From Beroe forskalii (Eukaryota > Ctenophora > Nuda > Beroida > Beroidae), in assembly GCA_011033025.1 (NCBI GenBank), contig WFMF01000239.1, forward strand, positions 1-64,000: 64,000 nt of DNA, written 5' to 3'. The notes beneath the pieces are model-generated. The model worked only from the letters and a program-made list of their open reading frames with translations. It was not told where the DNA came from and did not search any database. Both the position numbers and the translations under genes were made by a program. Shown one piece after another: positions 20,655-31,745 of this stretch (positions are counted from its first letter, which is position 1; each line of letters starts with the position of its first letter).

Positions 20655-22277
20655 ACTGGATATACATTGGTTCGTTTAGAAGTTATAGGTTTTATATATT
20701 AATATAGTCCACAGTCCACACCCACAGTGCAGAGCTAGAGGATACTTATTTTTCATATCAGAGCAGGAGCCAGGACCCAGGCAGACATTATCTAATTATA
20801 ATTGGTAATGGTATCAGTATTGAGTACGGGAATACCATTGCCATAATACCATATTATAATTATTTATATTACAATCTCGATCGGACAGATTTAAGGTTGA
20901 CGGACATTAATAATCAAGCTTGATCCTGCCACTTCAAATTTTCAACAAAAGTTCGATATTTTCGGCTCGATTTTTCTAATTTTTCCACGATTTGAATACC
21001 CACGATTTGCCTGAACCCCTCGCGCGCGCACGCGACGACTCGCTTGTCAGACGTTGTCTAACCCCATTTGCAATATTGCCTTCGGCAGTGATCTGGCAAA
21101 ATATTTTTCGCTTATTGATTATTAATTTCATATTTCAGTTTTTAAGCACGAATTTCAATTATGAAACTGGAAAATTTTATTAATATTTATATTATTTGTG
21201 CGTTTAAGTTTGATAAAAGAATGCAGAAAACCGCGGCGCGGAAAATTTGCATTGCTGCTTAATTTGCATCTGTACCAAATGCCAAAGTTCAAGTTGCCGC
21301 ATGCAATACAGATTCTCCCTGTTCCTTATTGCGCGCGCTTTGCCGCTTTGGGACTTTTCAGAAAAGTAGGTGCGCAGCTGACAGCGCGCTGCCATGAGCT
21401 GCGCGCGCTTTTCTACGAAAAGTCACAAAGCGCGCCTCTTCAAGACGCGCGCTTTTAAACTTCTCGGAGAAAAGCGCGCGCGCAAGCTCATGGCGCTGCC
21501 AGCTGCGCGCGCGCTTTTCTGAAAGATCCCAAAGCGCGCGTCTTCGAAGAAGACGCGCAAAATAGGTCCAAAACCGATAGGCTATCATCACTATTCACAA
21601 TTCAGGAAATCAGAAAGCATGACTACTGCGTTTTGAATTGACAGCATGATGGAATCATGATCAAAATTGAAATATATCAATATGTTCACAATGACAATAT
21701 CAAATTATTTACATGTCAAACTCAAAGGCCACCAAACTAAACTTCAACCGAGAAATTTAAAATTAAAATATGATTTTCCCTTCATGATGAGAGTGATTCT
21801 GAAAATAAATTGATGTCCAAATTTATCCACGTATTACGAAAATGAAAATGAAGAGGAGTTTAAGTCTGTGAACAATAACTTTTGAGTTAGCTTAACTTAG
21901 ACCTTATTGTAACGAAACACTGCTGCACTGTATCAACAATCAATAACATGTTCCATTAAAACAGAATTTAAACCCTGTTCCACTATCAGACTGCCAGGAC
22001 ACCAGAATGGCAGAATGAAAAAGCGAACTGAGCACGTGTATTTACCACTTTATTTACCACTCTTTTTATAGTTTTATCTATTCTTCCACTCATGAATATA
22101 TCAAAATAAAAATGGCCATATCATAATTATAATAACAAACTGAAAGATATCATATCCAACTCCATTTCAGTAAAATGTTTCTACAATTCCAACTAAAAAT
22201 ATGATCCGCATTAATAATTCATTATAATATTTTCATCTAATAATATTTTTCAATAGTAATTTAAAACATAATTCATA
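20655..22277. other. Spacer between the convergent HAP2 and gelsolin-like genes
   Basis: The two genes converge here, so both 3' UTRs should lie in this stretch. No further exon is supported. The middle part holds a GCGC-rich tandem repeat (separate entry). The rest is AT-rich sequence with no recognisable RNA gene. Confidence 0.5.
21390..21560. repeat. GCGCGC-rich tandem repeat with about 100-base period
   Basis: The segment near 21,397 (GAGCTGCGCGCGCTTTTCT, then CAAAGCGCGCCTCTTC) recurs near 21,499 (CAGCTGCGCGCGCGCTTTTC, then CAAAGCGCGCGTCTTC). Between them lie inverted pieces (AAAAGCGCGCGCGCAAGCTC and GAGCTGCGCGCGCTTTT), so strong secondary structure is expected. Short open frames here have no protein-like composition. 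Confidence 0.6.
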
Positions 22278-25200
22278 TTAAAAAGAACCGTTGAACTCTG
22301 CTGTTTCCTTGCCCTCAGCCACCACAGTACAGCTCTTCCAGGGATACTCCGTGGACCCGAGGTAGTTGCCGGCGTAGGCCAGGGCATTCTTCCTTTCCTC
22401 AACCGAGGCTTCTGCGGAGAATTTACCATTAATTTCAAGTTTAAGGGATCGTTAACATTTCAGTTTTACCCCCAGACATCGAGAAAAGAAACTGTAGACC
22501 TAAAAAAACTGTAGACCAAGTCGACTTCAAGTTCAATGCTTTATTCATGCTCTGTTCATCCCCATATTAATTATGAAAGTGACTTTGGGAGAAATACGAA
22601 CAACCTGAACAATAGCTCTTACAAATTATAAGATTAGAAATACCTGATCCAATCCAGACGAATAGATGGCTCTCTGTGTCCAGCACAAAAGCGTCCGTTT
22701 TGTCCAGCTGGTCACGGGAAATACCACTCCCTTCTGCCACTGGTGTTAGTTGATGGGACTCTGTGTCTACCCGTAGAGAAATAAATGCTATATTGATAGG
22801 TGAGAAAATGTGACATGCAGATAAGACCAATCTGAATTAGCTCTAATTTGGTCATAGCCACAATTGGATCCGAAAAATAATTGGAATTGGATCAATGAAG
22901 TGTATACTGATACTCTGATACAGTGAATTTTCCCTATTTTGTCGTAATATGATGAATGCAGACACAAAACAGGCACAAAACGGAAGCGGAAATAAAAGAG
23001 TAAGTGGAAACGGAAGAGGAAGTTGAAGCGTTTCCGTTTTGTGCCTGTTGGGGTTCTTCCAGTCTGCTGAAATGCATATCCAGATATTACCTAGTACTAG
23101 TAGCAATATCTTGTTAAACCTACCCGTAGGAGCTTATTTCCACCCCATTCCGCTGCAGCTTCTTTCTCTTTCTTAGTCTTGTCATTGAATAGCTGAAAAA
23201 CACGGCGATTTGAGTGATATCAGACAAAATCAGATTATCAGTGCTGCAAAAACACATTTGCGCGCAGAATAAAGCACAATGCGCGCGTGATACGCCGCGC
23301 ACGAAAAGTTTGATATTAGGTAAAAACAGCAATGAAAATTATGAGTCATCCTTGAAGCTTAGCCCAGCAATCTCAGGTTCCTCAAATGGAGCCCCGTCAA
23401 TGATTTCCTTCTTGCACTTTCCCCGGGAACCGAGAACCTTGTTTGTCATGCCGGCAGCTGCGTACTTTTCATCAAAACTACTGTTCGAACCTGGAAATTC
23501 GAATGGCAATGTTATCAAATTCAAGTATGACAATTGACAGTTTTTGCAGAAAAAATGCTTGACCTTTTCAGTATAATAGCGTCAAATCAGCTGAAATATT
23601 TTTTTTTCGTAAGATTAGATTCAAAATGACATTTCAACCCACCGTTGATTTGGTAGATAATAGCACCGGTATCCAGAATGAAGACATCATCTTCTGTGTA
23701 GTTAGCCTTCTTCAGAGATATCTCCTTCATTGTGATATGCTTGTTAGCCTCTGGGGTGAAAGGAATGTTTAGAATTGAGGACAACTCGTGAGAAAATTCA
23801 TGACAACGACAGTTTTGAAATTCTGAATACATCGAAAATTCGTCATTTATTGGTTTCAAATTCGAATAAGTGGTAAAAGCATCACCATTCTGATATCAAA
23901 CAAGTCAAGTGCACAATAAACAATAAATCAATTAGAATAAGATGCACCCTGTAACTTTATAAAAACTCACGTTTCTTGACATGGAAGAACCGCGGAACGT
24001 ACGCCTCAGGAAGAACACGTCTAAAGCCACTGTCCACTCCGCCCTTCATCATTGTCAGTTCGGGGAAGTAGTCTTTGAAAAGCTGGGACTCGTGCCCCCA
24101 ACCTGAGAAGGAAGAGAATGAGAGGAACCCCTATCATTTCCTTGTGTTTGAAAATAGCGAAATTGGAGGAAGGAAATGAAACATTTACGTCTCCCTACCA
24201 GGGAATGAAAGGTTGTGGATAAGTGTGAGATTTGAGTAATGGTACCGGGAATTTTGCTATTTCGAATTTAAGCACAATGGACATGAAAAGTGATAGCACC
24301 ACCGGGCGCCGATTTTACCACAGCCCTGAGCCCACCTTACCTCTCTGTGCTGCACAGGTTTATCATTGAGCAGTGTGTCCAGCTCCACGGTTTTGTAAGC
24401 TGCCGTACCGTACTCGTCCTGAGTCGACTGCTTCCCGATCCAGAAGTGCAGGTCGTACTCCAGATCCTCCTCGTCTGGGTTCTTGTAAGTGTTGAGGTTT
24501 TTCGAGATAATTATCTAGGTTTTACAATTGATAAAAGTTCTGATGATCGAAGGAATTTATTCACTATTAGGAGGACCGCGCAGTAGCAATGACGCCATCA
24601 ACATTGGGCCCTCTGCCAAATTAATGAAAAATGAGCAGGGTATACCACTGGTTTCATCATACGAACTTAATCTCAAATAAAAGCATTACTTGTAAGTGTT
24701 GAGGATGATGTAGGAGTCCCCGGTGTAGAAATCACCATAGTCCTCCTTAGGCCAGTGTTCAACCTGTAAGATGATATTAGCATATTCCTTTGATATGAAC
24801 TAAATCATTGCCAGAGGGTCAGAAATTGTCTGACAACTAAATGAGAGGTTTTTGGACAGTCATGATTCACCACTTTTCATTCAAAAAGAATCCCTATATT
24901 GTGATGATTTAGAAAGTTTTAGCAAAATTACTTGAGACACATTCGCAAACACAAGGAGCAAATCATCTGGTATGAGTATACCATGGGATACGCCATGTGC
25001 CACAACTACCGAGTGCCATTACATTTCCAAATGTAAATGTAAATTTCCAAAACATGGGATCCGAGTTATTTATTTCAGTAGAATTACGTCAGTTGGACTA
25101 ACACACCTTTTCATGAAAACATATGACGAACTTGGTGATTGAATGTAGCACAAAAACTGTTCGTGAGTAGATTTAAGTAGAAAAGGATCACTTCTGTGCA

Positions 25201-25847
25201 TATCAACCTCTGTTAACATTCACAGTTGAACATCAGTCAACATTATAAATAACCTTCATAGATAAGACATTGGATTAAACTCTTGAAAATCAGTCTATCA
25301 CCGCAAAGTTTGTACTTTGGACAGAAATTCTATGAAAAATAATTTGCGCGCACTGTGAATTGCGCGTCCTTATCAATCCCTTCATCGATCGATACATGTG
25401 CACACATGTGGTTAAGCTGTCCCTACCTTGAATTTGTTGATTCTCCAGATCTGGAGACCCACTTCCTGCCCAGCTCCTTTCCAGGCAGGCTCTGACTCAG
25501 CGGACTCTTTCTTAACCTGGGAATTGGGTTGGCTTGTGAATTATTTGCAAAAACACTGGCAACTTTTAGTGGAATTTTTCTTGACCTACGAAATGAGATT
25601 TGGATTGTGAGTCATGTTTTACAAAAAGACTGGCAAATTTTTCCTTCAGAAAGTCGGATCTAAAGATTTCATCCTAGAAATCAAATATTATTCATAGAAG
25701 TGAGAATAAATCTTCTTCAATAGAATTTAGTCTACAGAAGAATACAATTCCACAATCCACATATACCTGCTTCTCAGTATCACTTCCAAACAAAGCAAGA
25801 TTGGAGTCCTTCCAGTCGTATTCCTTAGGTTTCTGCATGTCGGGGAG
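22278..25847 (-). CDS. Gelsolin-like actin-severing protein (three gelsolin repeats)
   Basis: Calcium-regulated actin severing and capping protein of the short invertebrate type, like earthworm actin modulator and severin. Exons in coding order: 25,767-25,847; 25,427-25,516; 24,689-24,763; 24,341-24,481; 23,971-24,102; 23,643-23,750; about 23,353-23,490; 23,124-23,192; 22,644-22,758; 22,278-22,411 (stop). The start is probably the ATG at 25,838 ([20 protein letters not shown]), with a 5' UTR exon upstream. Repeat 1 includes [28 protein letters not shown] and [20 protein letters not shown]. Repeat 2 includes [18 protein letters not shown]. Repeat 3 includes [19 protein letters not shown], and the protein ends [15 protein letters not shown]. 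Oddities: a 16-base direct repeat brackets the third intron, whose ends are not GT-AG when the frame is kept. The fifth exon needs one extra G in a run at about 24,095. The seventh exon lacks a canonical donor (AAG/GATGAC instead of AAG/GTATGAC). Confidence 0.92.
22970..23047. repeat. Inverted repeat in a gelsolin-gene intron
   Basis: CAGGCACAAAACGGAA at 22,970-22,985 and TTCCGTTTTGTGCCTG at 23,032-23,047 are perfect 16-base inverted complements. The loop is purine-rich and contains more GGAAACGGAAG-like sequence. A foldback element inserted in the intron is the simplest reading. Confidence 0.75.
24482..24704 (-). repeat. 16-base direct repeat bracketing a gelsolin-gene intron
   Basis: CTTGTAAGTGTTGAGG occurs at 24,482-24,497 and again at 24,689-24,704. 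On the coding strand it is CCTCAACACTTACAAG, the end of exon 3 (LNTYK) and, in the second copy, the last bases before exon 4 (NPDEE). Removing 207 bases anywhere within the repeat gives the same in-frame mRNA. Canonical GT-AG choice would shift the frame by one. Confidence 0.8.
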
Positions 25848-26231
25848 CTAGTGGAAAGAATGATATGTTAAAACATGTTACAAATTTATGAAAAAAGCTT
25901 GTGAAAACGTTAATATTATATGTTACAAAAATAAATATCTTGAGCAGTGTTTTGAAAATAATGTTACAAAAATAAATAAAATAATATCATGATAATAGTT
26001 GATAGAAATAGCCGATGGTATGTTTCAATTTTACCATGAGCATCAAGCAATGTCACGCAAGCAATGTGTGATACACAAAGATCGATTAGTGAAGCATGAC
26101 AAATATTCAGATGAGGCGGATTAATACATGATGTTTTGTGCATTCTGTGATAGCTTGATGTGGATGTAAGTTTTACTAAATCTTCCATAACAAAAACCTA
26201 AAGGCGTATCTGAGCAATGTTCACTTGTTCA

Positions 26232-26268
26232 GATTAGCAGGTTTTCAGCCGCTGAAAACCTGCTAATC
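26232..26268. repeat. Near-perfect palindrome
   Basis: Two 18-base arms, GATTAGCAGGTTTTCAGC and its complement, are separated by a single base. A second, looser inverted pair follows at once (ATCATTTCCT near 26,266 and AGGAAATGAT near 26,303), so the site is a compound foldback of about 80 bases. No gene is nearby. Confidence 0.8.
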
Positions 26269-27054
26269 ATTTCCTTGTTTCGCTGAATCAGCAAAACCAG
26301 GAAATGATTTTTTCCGATCTTTTGAAATTGTTGTATTGGTGATCGGAAAATTGTTTCCTGGTGACAACGACGACTTTTCCATGGAACTACATCAGAGGAA
26401 ACTGCTCAACTGCAACATTATAAAAACGCAATGAAGGAATGAACACCTGTTACTCATGATAACACTTAGGTGGCAAAGCTGCGCACAATTATAACAAAGC
26501 TACAAACACTTATTACTGAGCAGTAAGAAGGCTTAGACGAACACTGTCACGAACAAATTGAGCTCCATTCTCGAAGCTACATGTACATGTGAAGTTTAAA
26601 GACCATCTCTACACAACAAAACCTTAAACCAAGTCGCTGTACAAACTAACTCACAATACAAAGTGACTCACAATACAACAACCAAGTAAACAAAAGACGT
26701 GTACGAGCTCAGCTATTGTGGGACTTAAATGCTTTAGACTTAGAGCGAACTGCAAAGGGATCATTACAGCTATAATGGCACTAAGTACGATTATCCCAAC
26801 ACTGTGTTCAACTGAAGTGAGATATCAACAAGCTCCTATCTGAAGGCTGGAAAAAAAATCTTTATCCTGACCACGCAATCCTGAGATACACGCTCACGAA
26901 CGAACGCGTAATTTAAAGAAAAACAAGTTCTTCCGCCTTCTAACGACCCACGCAACACAACGCAAGTTCGAACGCATCACAATGCAAGTTCGAAAGCCAC
27001 ACAACGCAACTAGTTACAACCTAACTCACAGACTCCCAGACTATACAAAGCGCT

Positions 27055-27112
27055 CTGACTGAAGAGAGACTAGAGAGTGAGCGCACACTACAGCTATATA
27101 AAATACAACGAT
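27055..27112 (-). promoter_or_regulatory. Possible TATA promoter reading toward the gelsolin-like gene
   Basis: On the minus strand TATTTTATATAG (about 27,097-27,108) is followed some 40 bases later by TCTTCAGTCAG, an initiator-like TCAGTC. This would place transcription start near 27,063, about 1.2 kb upstream of the first supported gelsolin exon and consistent with a missing 5' UTR exon. TATA-like strings are common in AT-rich DNA, so this is weak. Confidence 0.25.
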
Positions 27113-27140
27113 CCAGTACAACCATACGCCGCGCACGAGA

Positions 27141-27194
27141 AATAGGCGGTGTGACGTCATAAATTCACCATTTTAAACCCTGATAATGACGTCA
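27141..27194. repeat. AATAGGCGG...TGACGTCA repeat, copy 1
   Basis: A roughly 55-base unit beginning AATAGGCGG and carrying TGACGTCA at 27,152-27,159 and 27,187-27,194. Between the two sites lies an AATTCACCATTTTAAACC-like core. It is a member of a local family also seen near 28.2, 29.5, 31.0, 33.1, 33.9 and 37.3 kb. TGACGTCA is the full palindromic CRE bound by CREB/ATF proteins. Confidence 0.65.
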
Positions 27195-28171
27195 TTCTCA
27201 AGAATTCGCTGGAATTTAGCGTGCGCTATAATACATAATTGTCTCATTTGTCATTATTATACGATCTGTACATGATGTTGCTAAATGGGCGGGGATGAGT
27301 TAAATTGTAGAGTTAAATTGTAGAGTCTGTAGAGACTGTAATTAGGCAATTAGGCTAATTTAAAGTGGCATTGGATCTGGTGGTGGTTAGTGGTAATTTG
27401 ATTAAACAATTGTATCATGAGGTGTACGACTATTTATGGGAGGAGCCTAAGTTTTGGCCGCTCTCCAAAATCAAAACAATAATTTCAACGGTTTCTTTCA
27501 GAACTCGGTAGAATTTGGTAAGAAGAAATTATTGGTACAGTCATGTTCAATCCACGCGTTTAAAAATTTCATGGGCGACAAATTTCGACAAATGGTTTCA
27601 AATCAATCTAAAAATGTACAACGCTTGAAACAGTCGGATGGCTGAATGGGGTATAATCGATTGTCACGAAACACTACATAAAAACACAGCCCCACGCTGT
27701 AGCACAGCTTCTACAACAAGTGGCTTTACAGGTGGCTTACAGTGGCACTGGCTATCAAATGAGACGGTGACGTCATTAATTTACCATATTTGGGCAATGA
27801 AATAATTACCAAATGAGGTTATGATGAAGTCACAAATTCTATGGAAAACCTTTCCGATGAACTATCGTCAACCTATCGATTTATAAACCTATAGTACCTA
27901 AACAGTGCTACTCCAAACCTAATTCTGATAGACAATAGTTTATTGAAGTAGTAGTTTATTGATGATTTGATTAAATCGATATTACAGCACTACCTACACG
28001 CGACACACAAAAAACACAAGTCTATGAGGATTATGAGTGTAAAGAACACTATAACATTAGCTCACGACCCCCTAGCACACGCGTTATATGTGAATGTTAT
28101 TGTAAGCACGACACGTAGCTTGTATAGACGGCGCGCGCGAAAAATAGGCGGGTATAGACGGCGCGCGCGCC

Positions 28172-28230
28172 AAAAATAGGCGGTTATGAACGTCATCAAA
28201 TTACTATGTTGCGCTTTGATAATGACGTCA
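28172..28230. repeat. AATAGGCGG...TGACGTCA repeat, copy 2
   Basis: Same layout as the copy at 27.14 kb: AAAAATAGGCGGTTATGAA, CGTCATCAAATTAC, a core, then TGATAATGACGTCATC. A partial extra copy of the left end (AAAATAGGCGGGTATAGACG) lies just before it at 28,140-28,160 within a GGCGCGCGCG patch. Confidence 0.6.
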
Positions 28231-28417
28231 TCTTGCCTGCCTGGTCATGTATACGATGGTGCCCGGCTATTGATATTAATAGCCAGCCCCTTCGAACAAA
28301 AACACGTACAAACTGTCCTTTTATTATAATTTGTTAGCTTTTGACAAACAAATTATAGTTAATTTTCATCCAAATATGGGGATTCTTTATTTTCTTAAAA
28401 CGGCTTCAAATGAAATA

Positions 28418-28482
28418 TATGACAGGAATTAAACAGGAATCAAACAGAAATAAAACAGGAATTAAACAGATATAAAACAGGA
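28418..28482. repeat. Minisatellite, 12-14 base unit
   Basis: About six tandem units of the type AAACAGGAATTA, with variants AAACAGAAATAA and AAACAGGAGTTA. It is followed by GGAATTAATTCC, which forms a local palindrome. No coding role is apparent. Confidence 0.7.
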
Positions 28483-29456
28483 GTTAAACAGGAATTAATT
28501 CCCCTAATTCCTGCTGAGACATGACATTGACATGATGACACGTAGTAATAACAAACTATTAAATAACTTATGTGAATGAGAGAATGTGGAATATTATCAA
28601 CCATTTCCCGCCACAGAATTCAAAGTTCAGTTCAAACAGGAGGAAGAAGATGGGACTGAAGAGCAGTCTGTCATTCGTCTTGTGGATGTACACCGTACAC
28701 GTGTTTAGATCGGTTACTCCTTTGTAAAAACTACAAACCTTACTGTGGGGCAGCATTGAGATGCAATAGGATATATTGGGCAAGGCGAAGCCGAGTTTCA
28801 TATGAATTTGAAAACTATGTATTCGAATGATAGCTTGTTTTACAGGGGAATATCGTACTACATAAACACACATTTCATGCATCCTGAAAGTGAGAGAACC
28901 TAACGATACAAACATACGACTAGGATCCTACATCAACATGCACGTTTTAGTAGGCCCGGCGGAGAAAGCAATCCAGGTTGATCCTGGAGTTAGACATCTC
29001 CAGGTAACCACAATTGTGGTAATCACAATTATATTTGTAATTAACACAATGCAAGCTCCAAAAGTCAAGAGTTAACAGTGCCAAACATTAACATAAGCAT
29101 TTCAAATTTTTACATCGTACAAAAGCAAAAATCCATACGAATAACCACGACAACAACGCATGTTTTTTTTGAGTGTTTGTGTGTTTTTTGAGTGTTTGTG
29201 TGTGTGTGAACACAACCACATGTGGTCCCTTGGGAGGGACACTGCTAAATATATCTTACACGTAATGCCATTACCTATTAATGAGCACAGCGCAGAGTTC
29301 ACCAGTAACTAACAATGATACGCGGCAGTGATGACGTCATAATCTCAAATATAAGTAGCAAGTTGATGACGTCATCATTTCTATTCACTGCTCAAAGCCT
29401 GTGATATATTATTTAATGCGAAGGAAATTACCTATGCACATTAAACCAGCTGGTCT

Positions 29457-29587
29457 ATTGAAGCAAGGACACACAAGGAAAAATAGGCGAATATTTTCAA
29501 CAATTTGGCAGCGCGCACAATGTTAATGACGTCATTTAACCGCCTATTCAAATTCTAGGAGCGTATATCATTGAAGCAAGGACACAC
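29457..29587. mobile_element. MITE-like insertion with 18-base direct repeats
   Basis: The direct repeat ATTGAAGCAAGGACACAC at 29,457-29,474 and 29,570-29,587 brackets a core that starts AAAAATAGGCGAA and ends TTAACCGCCTATT. The core therefore has inverted ends (AATAGGCG and CGCCTATT) and contains TGACGTCA at 29,527-29,534. This is the layout of a short non-autonomous element flanked by duplicated target sequence, and the most complete member of the repeat family in this region. Confidence 0.55.
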
Positions 29588-29644
29588 TCGCACACCGGCT
29601 CATTAGCCCACTGACAAGTACACACATTCATCACTTGACACACT

Positions 29645-29715
29645 TTGACAGATGTTTGACAGATATGTCTGACAGATATGTCTGACACTGACAGATGTCT
29701 GACAAATGCCTGACA
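29645..29715. repeat. TGACAGATATGTC-type tandem repeat
   Basis: Five or six imperfect copies of a 10-14 base unit containing TGACAGAT[A/G]T, several with the palindromic pair GACAGATATGTC. Related TGACAGATG words recur near 29,955-30,000. The function is unknown. Confidence 0.65.
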
Positions 29716-30961
29716 TTATTGCCGCGCGCTCTGACTCATCTTTCCTAAAAATCCATTTTTTGTCTGCCACAAACAGGAAATAAAACAATAGTTGGTCAAA
29801 TAACAGTTGCAATTTCCGAAATAACTAATAAGTGAAGTTTGAAATTCTAGAGACAAATCTTTAAGAAAATAGAAATTAATGAAAAAACATAAATGTGGTG
29901 GTCAAAAAGGGCACATAAGAACTTTAAAAACGATGACCATCCAAAATACACAATGTCTGACAGATGTTATGTGTGGCATATGTCAGTAAGTGACAGATGT
30001 CAATAAGTGAGAAAAATGGTGCACGTTCTGATAACGATGAGGCGTCGCCTGATTAGCAATGCAAGTGGAATACACAAAAAGAATACACCATAATTGGACA
30101 TTCATCCCAACAACAACACACGACAGTCGACACGACACCTACTCAATCCACAAAGTTACATGTGGAACAGTCAACTTGAAATAAACAAACATACCAACAT
30201 TGCTTATCAAGCAAAAAGAGCAAAAGCGGTTCCTAGTTTGCGAGTTGACATGTAAAATCTGATGAGTCGACGACATACGTCAATTTGTACGCACATATTT
30301 CACACGAATCAAAAAGCTGAAGGTACAAATGTTGGTTTAAGAAAATACGAAAAAACGGACACAAACGCACGCACTCACGGCACATGATAAATCGCATGAA
30401 CTCCAGAACGGCATAGACGCGCGCATTCTAACGCACGCGCAGATAAACCCATGCACGTGCGGCGCGTAAGAATACGCTCTGACGCATCCCAACGCATATG
30501 TGCAAAGACACAGGACGCACACGGCACACGCATGCTGGCGGTCCCAGGATCACTATAATAAATCATCATCACACGAAATATGTGCAGATTAAATTAAAGG
30601 ATCGAATTGCGAGGGTAGCAGTAAAGTGATGTGTACACAAGGTGACACGCGGCGAACTACTGTGACTGTGTAGTGTGTAGTGACTAGTGTGTAGGTACAT
30701 CCATAAGTGATTTATGTATCTAATGTTACATACGCGCTATATAAACACGCTCACACGCATAGATACATTAATACAAACAAACAAAGACAAACAAACTTCC
30801 CTCCCCCTCGCAATGAAATCTGACAGACCTAGGCTGCAGCCCTTCTTTACGGTGGTCTGCATGCACACATATACACACACACACAACCAAACATAAACAC
30901 ATCGTAACAATTTGGAGAGTCGAGCCATTGTACAAATACTATAATGATCAGTACGGTTGAG

Positions 30962-31006
30962 AGTGACGTCATTATCATGGTTTAAACTAGTGAATTGATG
31001 ACGTCA
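30962..31006. repeat. TGACGTCA repeat, inverted copy
   Basis: Reverse-oriented member of the family at 27.14 kb, with TGACGTCA at 30,964-30,971 and 30,999-31,006 and core ATTATCATGGTTTAAAC. A second inverted copy lies at 33,069-33,115 (one intact TGACGTCA at 33,071-33,078, the other decayed to TGACGTTG). Confidence 0.6.
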
Positions 31007-31680
31007 CATCGCCGGATTTCCTCGAAACACTCATAGCAGACTGAAAAGATTGCTCCTATGATGGACATCGTCGGGTTTGATTACATAATCATGGAAATAT
31101 TAATGGAAATAATGTGGTGAATTGAAATATTCAATATTATAAATTCCTGCATGTAATAAACCAAGGGCCAAGGCACTAAACATGATGGAATTCATGAGTT
31201 TATTATGCAGTGGTTATGAATAACGAACATGGTGACTTGGTTGAATGCAGTGGTCATGAATTTATTCACTAAAAGTTACAAACCCGGTCAGTAACTCACA
31301 CTACGTTGCGGCCTGTGAGCACAAAGCAGTAATTTGGTGAATATTGGCTGGAATAATTCCCTAATTTGGATCAAGGTGGATTCACAGATTGACTAACGAG
31401 ACAAAAGTGCAAGAAATAACGTTATATTTCAGGATAGATGGGTACCTGTAACCACAGATTACAGAAAGACTGAAAATAATTTTTAACATCATGACACATC
31501 CAATGGACGTAGGAATGCCAAAAGAGCTGAAGGTGTGGCTACATCCCACATCAACAGTTTAATCCGAAGTAAACTGTTACAAATTACAACATAATATATC
31601 AAGTGTGTAAGAAAGAGTGATGTGCAGAAGGGTAGTCGGGTACACTCCCCGTGCCTCATTACTATGTCATTGTGTCCTGT

Positions 31681-31745
31681 CACGTGATCTACACGTGGTT
31701 TTCAGGTCACGTGGTATAAATGTCACGTGGTCTAAAAGTCACGTG
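31681..31745. promoter_or_regulatory. Five CACGTG E-boxes in 65 bases
   Basis: CACGTG occurs at 31,681, 31,692, 31,708, 31,724 and 31,740. Four of the five have a preceding GT, giving GTCACGTG, and the last three are spaced exactly 16 bases apart. GTCACGTG is the preferred core for USF/MITF/TFE-type bHLH-zip factors. No gene start is visible within several kb, so an enhancer or a short tandem repeat are both possible. Confidence 0.5.

Noticed and set aside
28568..28915. 115-residue minus-strand frame with hydrophobic stretches that might be a receptor exon
   Set aside because: No recognisable receptor motif, no partner exon in phase and no strong splice sites, so chance is the better explanation.
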